Below are positions 8,031 to 18,155 of a DNA stretch of 64,000 nt, piece by piece. The notes beneath the pieces were generated by a model, which had not been told where the DNA came from, did not search any database, and saw only the letters and a program-made list of their open reading frames with translations. Both the position numbers and the translations under genes were made by a program. Position 1 is the first letter of the stretch, and each line of letters starts with the position of its first letter. Source of the DNA: SIG603 sp964370635 (lineage in GTDB: Bacteria; Bacillota; Clostridia; Oscillospirales; Acutalibacteraceae); contig CAYJJU010000009.1 in assembly GCA_964370635.1 (NCBI GenBank), forward strand, positions 1 to 64,000, in the 5' to 3' direction.

Positions 8031-11000
8031 ATGCTTGAATTAGTTTTGGGTAAATCGGCACATATAAACACTCGGTACATAAGAGATAAAATTTTAAATG
8101 AAGAAAGTGGCGGCAAGGTGTTTTTGCTTGTGCCGGACCAGTTTTCTTTTGAAAATGAGAGGGCCATTTTAAACGAAGGCGGAGCAAAATTTGCGGCCGG
8201 TGTAAAGGTCCTAACCTTTTCACGTCTTGCCGAAGAGGTTTTCAGGATTTACGGCGGTGTTTCTGAGACAAGGCTTGATGAAATGAGTAAAATTATTTTG
8301 ATGTCAAATGCAATAGCGTCGTGTGGGGACAATTTAGAGCTATTAAATTCAGGCTCAAAAGAGGAGAGGCTTACCACCCTCATGCTAAAATTTGTGGAGG
8401 AAATGAAGACCTCCTTTATAAGCCCTAAGGAAATACTTGATTCTGTGCAAAATTTAGATGGAGTTTTAGCACAAAAAACCTATGAGGTAGGGTTAATTTA
8501 TAGCGCTTTTGAAGAGCTTATCAGGCATACATATATAGACAGTGATGACATAATCACAAGGCTTTCAGAAATGTTGCAAGTTAATAAATATTTTGAGGGA
8601 GCGGCTGTATACATAGACGGCTTTGAGTATTTTAATAGGCAAAAGAAAGCTGTTTTAAGCTCTGTGCTACGGGACAGCCAAAAGGTAATTTGCGCACTGG
8701 CTTGTGAGGATATTTCAAACGATGAGGATTTATTTATCATATCGCAAAAAACAGGAATAGAGCTGATAAGGCTTGCAAGGGAAGAGGGCGTAAAAGTCTT
8801 GCCACCTGTAAAACTTGGCATGAAAAACAAAGAAAAATCCGATACGCTAAGGCATTTAGAGGAAAATTTATTCACTGCACAAAATACTTTTGAAAACCAC
8901 GAGGGTGTAGAAATTTTTGAGGCGGCAGATATTTACGAAGAATGTGAATACACAGCCGCTACAATAAGAGAGCTCATAATAAGTGGCAAATATCGTTATG
9001 GAGACATTGCGGTGCTCGTGAGAAACAGCGAGGCCTTTACAAATATCATGGAAACGGCGTTTAAAAAATGGGAAATACCTGTTTATATGGCAAAACCTAA
9101 AAAATTTAGGGCACAGGCGCTAGTCTCCTTGGTGCTATCGGCATTTGATGCTGTTTTGGAAAATTATGACAGCGCAAAACTGCTTCAAATCTTAAAATCG
9201 GGGCTGTGCCCCTTAGACCTTGAGGAAATTTCTGAGCTTGAAAATTATGTGTTTATGTGGAATATAAACCGAAGCGAGTGGAAGAGCGAATTTTTTAAAT
9301 CTCCTTATGGTTTTGATGTGGCAGATAAAGAAAAAGAAGCGCAGTGGCTTGAAAAAATTGAGAGCAGTAGACGGCGGATTATAAGTCCTTTGCTGGACCT
9401 TGAAAAAGGCTTGAAAAATGAGGACTGTTTTATAAAATGCAGTGCCGTGTATCAGTTTTTGTGCGACTTAGATGTCGAAACTGCAATACAGAAAAAAAGA
9501 ATGGAATTTCTAGCACTTGGCAGAGAAGAAGAGGCGCAGGAGCTTATAAGGACTTGGGCAAAACTTACAAAAATTTTGGATAGTTTTGTTATTACCATGA
9601 AAGGGCAAAATGTTGCAATGAGGCGATTTATCTCGCTTTTCAAGCAACTTGCAAGCGAAGAGGAATTTTTGGAAATCCCGTTAAAACTTGACACAGTAAA
9701 TTTTGCAAATGCCTCACAAGTTAAGATTGAGCAAGTAAAAGTTTGTTTTGTTTTAGGACTGGTACAGGGTGAATTTCCAATGAACGTGGAAGACGGCGGA
9801 ATTTTTACCGATTTTGAAAGAAAATCCTTAATGGACGCAAAGCTTATGATTGAGGATAATTCAAATTTGCAGACTTATTTAGAAAAATTTGTCGCATACA
9901 CAGCCGCCACTTCTTGCAGTGAAAAGTTGTATTTAAGCTTTCATGCCTTAAGGGGAAGCGACAGCTTTTCACCGTCGTCGCTTATAAACGAGGTGAGGGA
10001 AATTTTTCAGGGTATTCAAGTTAAATCCAAAATTGACGACTTATATTATGTAAACTCAAAATCTTCACTCATGTCTATGGCAGCAAAAAATTACAGAGAA
10101 AATACTAATACGGCTAAAACTTATGTAAAATTAATATCTGAAGATGAAAAATATGCAACAAGGCTTGCCGCAATAGATATTGCTTCTAAAAAGCGTGAAT
10201 TTTCAATAAACGACAAGAGCCTTTCAAAGAAAATCTTTCTTGAAAATGACTTTTCTGCATCGCAAATTGAGGGTTATCACAAGTGCAAATTCGGTTATTT
10301 TTGCAGGTACGGCATAGGCGCAAGAGAGCGCAAATTGGCTCAGATAAGCGCCTTGGAATACGGAAATATCATGCACTATCTTTTTGAAAAAATGTTTGCA
10401 GGCGCTTATGAAAACTCAAAGAGCGATGAAGACTTGCAGGAGAAAATTAATGAGCTCATAAAAACATACATACAGGAAAACATGGGCGGCCTTAATAATC
10501 TGTCAGTCGTGGATTTATACAGGCTTACACGCATATCGGACACCGCATTTACCATTATAAAAAGGGTTGGCGAAGAGTTAAGGCAGAGCAAATTTAAGCC
10601 GAAGTACACGGAGCTAAGGCTTAGGGAAAACACTGATTTTCCACCGCTAAAAATAGTGAGCGATAAGGGCAATATCGCATATGTAAGCGGAGTAATTGAC
10701 CGTGTGGACATGTATGAAAATGATGGGAAAAGCTATGTGAGGATAATTGACTATAAGACAGGTGTTAAGGAATTTAAGCTATCAGACATTTTGGTAGGAA
10801 TGAATTTACAGATGCTCTTGTACCTTGCCGCAGTGTGTGAAGGCGAGGAGCTTTACCCTGCCGGAATGTTATATTTGCCGGCAATGTCGCCTCAAATTTC
10901 GGGTAAAAAGGGAGAAAGTGCGGAGAAATATTTGTCAGAGCTTGATAAAAAGCTTTGCATGAAAGGATTGGTTTTAAACGAGAGCGAGATAATTCACGCC

Positions 11001-11324
11001 ATGGAAGAGCAGGCAAAGGGCAGGTTTATTCCCGTGTCTTATAGCGATAAGAGCAAGCTTAAATCAGAGGAAAACACATTTAATAAGAGTGACATGGAAA
11101 ATATTTTTTCCCATGTCAAAAAACTTGTTGCGAGCATGGCGGACAGCCTTATAGAGGGTGAAATTGAGGCAGACCCACTTTTAATCGGAACAGATGCCTG
11201 CAAATGGTGCCCTTATGACAGCGTGTGCGGTGCAAAATCTGATGCTAAGGACGAGGAAAAAGTCAGCATGAAAAACAGCGAGGTTTTAAAAATTTTAGGA
11301 GAGGGGGAGGACGAGCATGGCTAA
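8031..11324 (+). CDS. addB: ATP-dependent helicase/deoxyribonuclease subunit B
   Basis: A 1097-residue AddB subunit of the AddAB recombination complex, which processes double-strand DNA breaks. The C-terminal nuclease shows 'VSGVIDRVDMYE' and 'VRIIDYKTG'. The iron-sulfur cysteines are arranged as in known AddB: one in 'GYHKCKFGYFC' and three in 'DACKWCPYDSVC' (C-x2-C-x5-C). The N-terminal segment 'LELVLGKSAHINTRYI' lacks the GxGKT loop that many AddB proteins have, so ATP binding there is probably lost. The ATG at 8031 follows GGGGG. It overlaps addA by 8 bp. Confidence 0.93.
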   Translation: MLELVLGKSAHINTRYIRDKILNEESGGKVFLLVPDQFSFENERAILNEGGAKFAAGVKVLTFSRLAEEVFRIYGGVSETRLDEMSKIILMSNAIASCGDNLELLNSGSKEERLTTLMLKFVEEMKTSFISPKEILDSVQNLDGVLAQKTYEVGLIYSAFEELIRHTYIDSDDIITRLSEMLQVNKYFEGAAVYIDGFEYFNRQKKAVLSSVLRDSQKVICALACEDISNDEDLFIISQKTGIELIRLAREEGVKVLPPVKLGMKNKEKSDTLRHLEENLFTAQNTFENHEGVEIFEAADIYEECEYTAATIRELIISGKYRYGDIAVLVRNSEAFTNIMETAFKKWEIPVYMAKPKKFRAQALVSLVLSAFDAVLENYDSAKLLQILKSGLCPLDLEEISELENYVFMWNINRSEWKSEFFKSPYGFDVADKEKEAQWLEKIESSRRRIISPLLDLEKGLKNEDCFIKCSAVYQFLCDLDVETAIQKKRMEFLALGREEEAQELIRTWAKLTKILDSFVITMKGQNVAMRRFISLFKQLASEEEFLEIPLKLDTVNFANASQVKIEQVKVCFVLGLVQGEFPMNVEDGGIFTDFERKSLMDAKLMIEDNSNLQTYLEKFVAYTAATSCSEKLYLSFHALRGSDSFSPSSLINEVREIFQGIQVKSKIDDLYYVNSKSSLMSMAAKNYRENTNTAKTYVKLISEDEKYATRLAAIDIASKKREFSINDKSLSKKIFLENDFSASQIEGYHKCKFGYFCRYGIGARERKLAQISALEYGNIMHYLFEKMFAGAYENSKSDEDLQEKINELIKTYIQENMGGLNNLSVVDLYRLTRISDTAFTIIKRVGEELRQSKFKPKYTELRLRENTDFPPLKIVSDKGNIAYVSGVIDRVDMYENDGKSYVRIIDYKTGVKEFKLSDILVGMNLQMLLYLAAVCEGEELYPAGMLYLPAMSPQISGKKGESAEKYLSELDKKLCMKGLVLNESEIIHAMEEQAKGRFIPVSYSDKSKLKSEENTFNKSDMENIFSHVKKLVASMADSLIEGEIEADPLLIGTDACKWCPYDSVCGAKSDAKDEEKVSMKNSEVLKILGEGEDEHG

Positions 11325-14300
11325 AAAAAATTGGACCAAGGGGCAAAAAAACGCAATAGATGCAAGGCGTGGCACGGTGCTTGTGTCGGCGGCGGCAGGC
11401 TCGGGCAAGACGGCGGTGCTTGTGCAGAGGATAATCGAGAGGCTGATAGACCCTGAAAACGCAAGCATGGCGGATAGACTGCTTGTCGTGACCTTTACAA
11501 AATCTGCGGCGGCACAAATGAAAGACAGGGTAGAAAAGGTACTTGACGAGCTGATAAGGAAAGAGCCTAAAAACAGCCTGCTTAAAAGGCAAAAGCTTCT
11601 TGTTTCAAAGATGAATATAAGCACAATACACAGCTTTTGCTCAAAACTTGCAAGGGAATATTTTTATCTTTTGGACATAGCCCCCGACTTTAGAATTATT
11701 TCGGACAAACAGCGAGAGGAGTTTATGCTTGAATGTGCGAGAAAAAGTGTAGAAAATGCGTTTGAAAAAGGCGATTTCTTTATAGCCGATTTGTTCAGCT
11801 CGGAAAAAAACGACAGGGCGCTTATTGAAATAATTTTGAATATGTACAACTTTTCTACCTCCCATATTTTTTATAGGACTTGGCTTGCAAACTTTGAAAA
11901 GAAATATGAAATGTGTGAAAATATATCACACACGGCTTGGGGGGAGCTCATAATAAGCCACAGCGAAGAAAGTCTTGCTCGCTGTCAAAACCTGATAAAA
12001 TCTGCAATTTTACAGCTTGAAACTTATGGTGATGATAAACTTAATGACGCATACCTTTCAAAACTTATCGCAGAGCTTGAGGGGATAAGTGCGCTAAAAG
12101 AAGTGTTTGTCAAAAAGGACTGGGATGAAATTTACATTGCCATAAATTCATATATTTTGCAAAGTTTTAGAGCGCCTAGAGGCTATGCCGAGGATGCGCT
12201 TAAAATTAGAATTTCCGACAATTTAAAGGAAGTAAAATCCATAATGGCAAAAATAGAAGATTATTTTTATGCCGACAGCGCAGAATGCAAAAATGTAATG
12301 GGAAAAATGCATAAAATTGCAGGAAAGCTAAATGAGATGCTGGTGGATTTTGCGGATAGCTATGATAAGAAAAAGCTTGAAAATAAACTTGCCGACTATG
12401 CGGATTTAGAGCACTGGACGATAAAACTACTACTAAAAGAAGAGGCCGGAAAAATTGGCAAGACCGACACGGCAAGAGAGATAGCGCAGAGATTTGATGA
12501 AGTGATGATTGACGAATATCAGGACACAAACGAGGTGCAAGATCAAATTTTTAATGCGCTTTCAGAAAATAATAAATTTATGGTAGGCGATTTAAAGCAG
12601 TGTATTTACAGCTTTAGGCAGGCAATGCCAGAGATATTTTTGGGATATAAGGATAAATTTGACCTTTATGACGAGGAAAAAGACAGTTATCCTGCAGCGG
12701 TGATACTCGACAGAAATTTTCGCTCAAGAGATTATGTTATAGACTGCGTGAACTTTGTGTTTTCGGCACTAATGACAAAAGAGAGCTGTGGGCTGGACTA
12801 CTCAAATGGGGAGGCACTGGTCACGGGTGCGGATTATGCAGAAAATGACGACTGTAAGGTGCAAATTGATTTCATAGAAAAAGAAGACACAGCCTTTGAA
12901 CATGCGGAGGCAAGGCATATTGCAAACACGATAAAATCCATGATAAAAAGCGGATTTAAGGTGTCGGACGAGGGGAATATCAGGCCTGCAAGGTATGAAG
13001 ATTTTTGCATACTCATACGAAATGCCAATACCTGCGCCCATGAATACGAGAAAGTGCTAAATGAGAATCAAGTGCCGTGCACAGCAAATGTTTCGGGAGA
13101 CTTTTTCTCATCGATAGAAGTGTTGCAGGTCTTATCATTTTTAAGGATTATAGACAATCCAAACCAAGACATACCGCTTCTGTCCCTTCTTTTAAGCCCT
13201 GTTTACGGCTTCACACCGGACGACATTGCAAAAATTCGTGTAGAAGACAAGAGGCAGTCGCTTTACAGCTCGCTTATCAATGCGGCAAAGCAGGACGAAA
13301 AGTTTGAAAAGGTGATAAAGGACTTAAGCGACTTTAGGCTACTTGCCGCCACCATGCCGTCGTCGCAGTTTATAGATTATTTTTACGGTGTGACAGGCTA
13401 CTTTGACATAGCGCTTGCCATGGAAGACGGCCAAAGCAGGGTGGCAAACCTTAGAAAACTCAGCGAGCAGGCAAGGGAGTATGAAAATGCAGGATACATA
13501 AATGTTTCTGATTTTATTAAATTTGTAGACAGGCTAAAGCAAAATAATTCAGTGCTCATGGTGGATAGCCCTGCATCTTCGCAAAATACTGTGAAAATTA
13601 TGAGCATACATAAATCAAAAGGACTGGAGTTTCCCGTGTGCATAGTCGCCGCCATGGGCAAGCAAATCAATTTTGAGAGAAATGATTTAATGCTAAATTC
13701 CAAATTAGGGCTTGGAATAAAACTAAGCGGTGAAATAAAGGGCGTTAAATTTTCAAACTTCATCAGAGATGCAATATCCATACAAAATAATAGAGAGCTC
13801 CTAGAAGAGGAAATGCGCATTTTATATGTCGCAATGACTAGGGCAAAAGAAAAACTCATTATGGTGGCATCAATTAAAAATTTGGAAAAAGAGATAGTGA
13901 GCAAATCGTCTCCCGGCAAGGACTTGTCCTCAAACGATGTGATGGATGTAAAGTCTGTTTCAAGCTGGATTTTACACTGTGCGTTAAGGCATCCCGACGG
14001 TGCAGTGCTAAGAAGAAGGGCAGGAATTCCCGACGATATAGTATGGCATGAGAAAAAATACTCGCCTTGGGAGATAAATTATATTGCCAGTGTAGAAGAA
14101 AATCCTGTGCAAAAAGAAACCGAGAGCAAGGCGCAAGTAGACACGGCACTTATGGATGCTATAAGAGAGAAAATACAGTTTAAATACCCGTATGCCTACA
14201 TAAACGACATACCTGCAAAGGTTACGGCTACTATGCTATCAGAGGTGGAAAATACTGCGACTAAAAGTCTTAATCGACCGGCTTTTTTAAGTGAAAAAGG

Positions 14301-14820
14301 CATGACGGCGGCAGAAAGAGGAATTGCAATGCATGACTTTATGCAGTTTGCCGATTTCAAAAGCTTAGATATCGACCTTGAAGACGAGAGTAAAAGGCTT
14401 GTAAGCTTAGGATTTATCACAAAGGCGCAGGCGAAGGCAGTAGATGTGAAAAGGGTGAAAACCTTCCTAAATAGCAGGCTCGGACAAGAGGTACTTAAAT
14501 CTAAAAAGGTATTCAAGGAACAGCGTTTTACTGTAAATATAAACGCTAAAACAGTAAGGCAAGACTTGCCGGAAAATGCAAAAGATGAAATGCTTATACT
14601 GCAAGGCGCCATAGACTGTGCTTTTTTAGGTAAAGATAACAGGCTTCATATCATTGACTTTAAGACGGATAGGATAGACAGTCTAGACGAGCTTGTCAAA
14701 AACCATGCGCTTCAGCTGAATTTATATAAAAAGGCACTTTCACAAATTTCTGACTATGAAATTGGCAAATGTTTTTTGTATTCTTTCTTTTTAGGTGACA
14801 GTATAGAGATAAAAGACTAA
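11317..14820 (+). CDS. addA: ATP-dependent helicase/nuclease subunit A
   Basis: A 1167-residue UvrD-like helicase fused to a RecB-type nuclease. Walker A is 'AAAGSGKTAVL'. Walker B is 'VMIDEYQDTNEVQ'. Motif III is 'VGDLKQCIYSFRQA' and motif VI is 'LYVAMTRAKEKL'. The C-terminal nuclease has 'LQGAIDCAFLG' and 'HIIDFKTDR', with the catalytic Asp and Lys. It starts within the last codons of addB, so the two subunits are translationally coupled. The size and order match AddBA operons of Firmicutes. Confidence 0.95.
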   Translation: MAKKNWTKGQKNAIDARRGTVLVSAAAGSGKTAVLVQRIIERLIDPENASMADRLLVVTFTKSAAAQMKDRVEKVLDELIRKEPKNSLLKRQKLLVSKMNISTIHSFCSKLAREYFYLLDIAPDFRIISDKQREEFMLECARKSVENAFEKGDFFIADLFSSEKNDRALIEIILNMYNFSTSHIFYRTWLANFEKKYEMCENISHTAWGELIISHSEESLARCQNLIKSAILQLETYGDDKLNDAYLSKLIAELEGISALKEVFVKKDWDEIYIAINSYILQSFRAPRGYAEDALKIRISDNLKEVKSIMAKIEDYFYADSAECKNVMGKMHKIAGKLNEMLVDFADSYDKKKLENKLADYADLEHWTIKLLLKEEAGKIGKTDTAREIAQRFDEVMIDEYQDTNEVQDQIFNALSENNKFMVGDLKQCIYSFRQAMPEIFLGYKDKFDLYDEEKDSYPAAVILDRNFRSRDYVIDCVNFVFSALMTKESCGLDYSNGEALVTGADYAENDDCKVQIDFIEKEDTAFEHAEARHIANTIKSMIKSGFKVSDEGNIRPARYEDFCILIRNANTCAHEYEKVLNENQVPCTANVSGDFFSSIEVLQVLSFLRIIDNPNQDIPLLSLLLSPVYGFTPDDIAKIRVEDKRQSLYSSLINAAKQDEKFEKVIKDLSDFRLLAATMPSSQFIDYFYGVTGYFDIALAMEDGQSRVANLRKLSEQAREYENAGYINVSDFIKFVDRLKQNNSVLMVDSPASSQNTVKIMSIHKSKGLEFPVCIVAAMGKQINFERNDLMLNSKLGLGIKLSGEIKGVKFSNFIRDAISIQNNRELLEEEMRILYVAMTRAKEKLIMVASIKNLEKEIVSKSSPGKDLSSNDVMDVKSVSSWILHCALRHPDGAVLRRRAGIPDDIVWHEKKYSPWEINYIASVEENPVQKETESKAQVDTALMDAIREKIQFKYPYAYINDIPAKVTATMLSEVENTATKSLNRPAFLSEKGMTAAERGIAMHDFMQFADFKSLDIDLEDESKRLVSLGFITKAQAKAVDVKRVKTFLNSRLGQEVLKSKKVFKEQRFTVNINAKTVRQDLPENAKDEMLILQGAIDCAFLGKDNRLHIIDFKTDRIDSLDELVKNHALQLNLYKKALSQISDYEIGKCFLYSFFLGDSIEIKD

Positions 14821-14838
14821 TAAATGGTAAAAATTTCC

Positions 14839-14869
14839 AAAAAGTACACGCTAATTACGTGTACTTTTT
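14839..14869 (+). terminator. Terminator of addBA
   Basis: A 12-bp perfect stem (AAAAAGTACACG and its complement) with a seven-base loop, ending in a six-T run. Confidence 0.9.
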
Positions 14870-14893
14870 TGTTCGACAAATTAGTACAAATTA

Positions 14894-14922
14894 TTGACTT
14901 ATTTAACAAAATGCACTATAAT
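14894..14922 (+). promoter_or_regulatory. Promoter of the EAL-domain gene
   Basis: TTGACT, exactly 17 bp, then TATAAT. The predicted leader is about 90 bases and shows no recognisable c-di-GMP riboswitch. Confidence 0.75.
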
Positions 14923-15017
14923 AATACATGAAAATAGATTTGTTTGTGCACTATTTCCATTAAGGTTAATAGCGCATATAGCAATTTTGCTAAATTTGTT
15001 AAGGGAGATAAGCAATT

Positions 15018-17933
15018 ATGAAGAGGTTATTGGCAGGAGCACTAAGTATATGTTTTGTTTTTTGGCTACTTCCACAAATTCTGGTATTAGCATCGGAAAA
15101 TGAAGAAGTGGTTGTAGTAGGTTACCAGCCAAATTTAGAATTAGTTGAAGATATTAACTCCATGTATCATAAAGGTTATGGATATGATGTTTTGAAAAAG
15201 GTTGAGGAGATAAGTAACTTAAAGTTTGAATTTAAAGAAATAAAAGGCGATATGTTTGAAGCAATTAGAACAGGAGAAGTTGATATATCGGGCCTTTATT
15301 TTGGAACTGATGAAAGAAGAAAAGAGTTTTTATACCTGGACACTCCTTTTAGTGAACAGCATATGTGTCTTGCGGTCAAGGAAGAGGTTTTGTCGGCAGG
15401 CGATGTAGTTTATGGAGACAATGATTATATAGAAGGAAAGACAATTGCAACTTATGAAGGCAATGCGGCAAACGACTTATTAGTCGAATACTGCGCCAAA
15501 AATCTTATGGGACAGCCCAAGTTTATGTATGGTGATTTAAGCACATATCTTTCACAAGACGCCGACTTATATCTTACTTATACTGGAAATGTAAATAGTG
15601 AAGAATTTAATACTGTACTAAATTTAGATATTTATCACACATATATCATATCAAGTTATGAAAATAGCGATCTTATGGATAAAATAAATGATGCGGTGAT
15701 GACAATAGTTAGGACAGAGGGTAACTTCTTTGCAGAGCTTGAAGAAAAATATATTTCCGATAAAATAAGCTTAAACCACAGAACGCTAACTCAAGAAGAG
15801 CATGATGTTTTACAGAGTAAGACACTAAATGTGGGATATTTGGAATATTATCGACCCATGACATATACAGATGAAAATGGAGAAGCTTCTGGAGCGCTTG
15901 TGAATTCGCTAAAACTGCTTGCACAAATGTATGATATTGACTTGGTTTTTGAACCATACTTGTTAGAAGATCAGGATTTGGTTTATGATAAATTTGATAT
16001 AATTATCACAATGTATGGAAGCAACCAGTCTATGTTTGAAAATTTTCAGCAGACAGAAAGTTACCTTGATGTTAGTATGTCGGCATTTTTAAATAAACAA
16101 CTATCAGATCAATATCCGAATATTGAAGATAGTTTTGAACATGCAAAAAATGTGGGAATGCTTGAGTATTTGTTTGTAAATTACGATAAGCTTGAAGAAA
16201 GAACTGTAAATGGTGATGTTGTACTTTACCCAAATATTGATGTCATGCTTGATGATTACAAAAATGGTATTTTGGATATTGCAATTTTTACAGAAACTGC
16301 TGCGGCTTATGCTGGTACTTATATCGATAATGATAATCAAGAGGCAAATAGAATAGAGCTTGACATTCCAATTTCATTTTTAATATCAAATGAAATTGCA
16401 AAAGAATATATTCCTATTTTTAATGTTATGATAGACAATGTAAGGGAGGATGAATTTGAAAATTTACTCATAAATGAGAGTACACTATTTTTACCAGAGA
16501 TAAATATAATAGATGAAATTGTAGACTATTGGTATTATGTTGTTATTGTGATTTTGCTGATAGGCGGAGCTATAATAACTTTTTATGTAAAACAGCAATC
16601 GCAAAAGAACGAAGAAATTAAGAGAGCATATAACACAGATATTCTTACAAATTTTCCGTCCTTTGCAAATTTTAGAGAGACTGCAACAAAGGTCTTACAT
16701 AATGCAAAGGCAAATGAATATGAGCTTATATCCTTTGACATTGATTTATTTAAACTAATTAACACATATTATGGCATGGTTAAAGGAACTAGCATTATAG
16801 TAGGAATTTCAAGCGCGCTTAAAGAAGTGTTTGAAGGTTCGAATGCTCTCATATGCCGTAGAACGAGCGACCAGTTTATAGTACTGAGAAAAGTTGATGA
16901 CAAGGGCGATATAAAAAATATTTATAAGAGAAATATACTGCCTGCTATGAGAAATGTTATAGGCGATAATTACAATATAAGCATGTCGTTTGGAAGCATG
17001 GTCATAAGTGAGCCTGAGCAGAAAATATCGGAAATTATCGCATATGCCGACGAGGCTAGGTTAAGAGGTAAAGACCAGCATGGTAATACCTTTAATACCT
17101 TTACTCCACAAATGTTAAAGCAATATAATAATAGAATAAACATTACACTGCGCATGGAAAAAGCCTTGGAGGACAGAGAATTTGTGCCATATTTCCAACC
17201 GAAAATTGATTTTAAAACTTTGGAAGTAAACGGTGCAGAGGCGCTTGTAAGGTGGATACCAAAAGTGGGCAATATAATTTATCCCGGTGATTTTATAGAA
17301 ATATTTGAGCAAAACGGATTTATTAGGCAACTTGACATGTACATGTTTGAAGAGGTTTGTAAATTTATCACTGAAAACAGGGGTAAAATGAAAATGCCTA
17401 TTATATCGACAAACTTATCGGCGATAACTGTGCTACATAAAAAGACAATCGATAATATGCTTTCAATACTTATAAAATACAAGCTTAACACAAAAGATAT
17501 AGAGCTTGAAGTCACGGAAAGTGCTATTATAGGTTCAGAAGATGAATTTTTACTACAGGTTAAACGCATGAATGCGGCAGGTTTTATAGTATCTATAGAC
17601 GACTTTGGCGCAGGCGTTTCCTCGCTTAACAGGCTATCGGCAATAGAAGCCGATGTAATAAAACTTGATAAAGCCTTCTTTGATTTAAAAGACCAGGGCG
17701 GAAGAAGTACCATAGTCGTTGAAGACGTTATAAACATGGCAAAACGTCTTGAAATGAAAATTGTCGCAGAGGGTGTTGAAACCTATGCACAAGCACTTTG
17801 GCTTAAGGGTTTAGAGTGTGATTTGGCGCAAGGATATTACTTTGCAAAACCTATGGATGCGGACTCGTTTAAAGAGATACTTATTGAAGACAGAATTTAC
17901 GACTTGAAAAATAAAAGCACATTAATTGATTAA
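15018..17933 (+). CDS. Membrane-bound c-di-GMP phosphodiesterase with two solute-binding domains
   Basis: A 971-residue sensor protein. A signal peptide (about 1-27) is followed by two extracellular SBP_bac_3-type domains (about 35-250 and 270-500), one membrane helix (about 505-525), a GGDEF-like domain and an EAL domain. The GGDEF signature is replaced by 'RRTSDQF', so cyclase activity is unlikely. The EAL domain keeps 'AEALVRW', 'LEVTES', 'SIDDFGAG', 'IKLDK' and 'VAEGVET', so phosphodiesterase activity is likely. It probably lowers c-di-GMP in response to small extracellular ligands such as amino acids. It has its own promoter and terminator. Confidence 0.9.
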   Translation: MKRLLAGALSICFVFWLLPQILVLASENEEVVVVGYQPNLELVEDINSMYHKGYGYDVLKKVEEISNLKFEFKEIKGDMFEAIRTGEVDISGLYFGTDERRKEFLYLDTPFSEQHMCLAVKEEVLSAGDVVYGDNDYIEGKTIATYEGNAANDLLVEYCAKNLMGQPKFMYGDLSTYLSQDADLYLTYTGNVNSEEFNTVLNLDIYHTYIISSYENSDLMDKINDAVMTIVRTEGNFFAELEEKYISDKISLNHRTLTQEEHDVLQSKTLNVGYLEYYRPMTYTDENGEASGALVNSLKLLAQMYDIDLVFEPYLLEDQDLVYDKFDIIITMYGSNQSMFENFQQTESYLDVSMSAFLNKQLSDQYPNIEDSFEHAKNVGMLEYLFVNYDKLEERTVNGDVVLYPNIDVMLDDYKNGILDIAIFTETAAAYAGTYIDNDNQEANRIELDIPISFLISNEIAKEYIPIFNVMIDNVREDEFENLLINESTLFLPEINIIDEIVDYWYYVVIVILLIGGAIITFYVKQQSQKNEEIKRAYNTDILTNFPSFANFRETATKVLHNAKANEYELISFDIDLFKLINTYYGMVKGTSIIVGISSALKEVFEGSNALICRRTSDQFIVLRKVDDKGDIKNIYKRNILPAMRNVIGDNYNISMSFGSMVISEPEQKISEIIAYADEARLRGKDQHGNTFNTFTPQMLKQYNNRINITLRMEKALEDREFVPYFQPKIDFKTLEVNGAEALVRWIPKVGNIIYPGDFIEIFEQNGFIRQLDMYMFEEVCKFITENRGKMKMPIISTNLSAITVLHKKTIDNMLSILIKYKLNTKDIELEVTESAIIGSEDEFLLQVKRMNAAGFIVSIDDFGAGVSSLNRLSAIEADVIKLDKAFFDLKDQGGRSTIVVEDVINMAKRLEMKIVAEGVETYAQALWLKGLECDLAQGYYFAKPMDADSFKEILIEDRIYDLKNKSTLID

Positions 17934-17937
17934 GTTA

Positions 17938-17980
17938 AAAGAGCGGCACTGTATTTTGTGAAGAAGCGGTGTCGCTTTCT
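17938..17980 (+). terminator. Terminator after the EAL gene
   Basis: An 8-bp stem (AGCGGCAC with GTGTCGCT, one G-U pair), a 19-base loop, then a T-rich tail. Confidence 0.65.
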
Positions 17981-18009
17981 TTTGGATAAAAAAAACAAAT
18001 AATTTTCTC

Positions 18010-18038
18010 TTGCTTTTACACACTACTTATGATATAAT
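18010..18038 (+). promoter_or_regulatory. Promoter of rpsB-tsf
   Basis: TTGCTT, 17 bp, TATAAT. The predicted start near 18045 gives a leader of about 110 bases. Confidence 0.75.
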
Positions 18039-18044
18039 ATATCG

Positions 18045-18155
18045 GAAAACGCACACTGTTGTTTTCGGTTTACTGTCCTTTTGTGCTAAAACATGGGGCA
18101 ATCCGATATGCCAGACACGGTGGTGGAAATTTTTATTTTAATGGAGGTTATTAAT
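18045..18155 (+). promoter_or_regulatory. rpsB leader, partly structured
   Basis: The untranslated leader begins with a GAAAAC/GTTTTC hairpin (18045-18066). Ribosomal protein operons are often autoregulated through such leaders, but I do not recognise a described motif. The GGAGG site for rpsB is at 18143-18147. Confidence 0.4.

Noticed and set aside
13398..13919. Long minus-strand frame inside addA
   Set aside because: It is the antisense of conserved helicase motifs and has no start signals; the same holds for the long antisense frames inside addB, flagellin, the PASTA gene and the adhesin (for example 58137-58634 and 60437-61024).
14930..15017. Leader of the EAL gene considered as a c-di-GMP riboswitch
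   Set aside because: None of the conserved core sequences of class I or II c-di-GMP riboswitches is visible.
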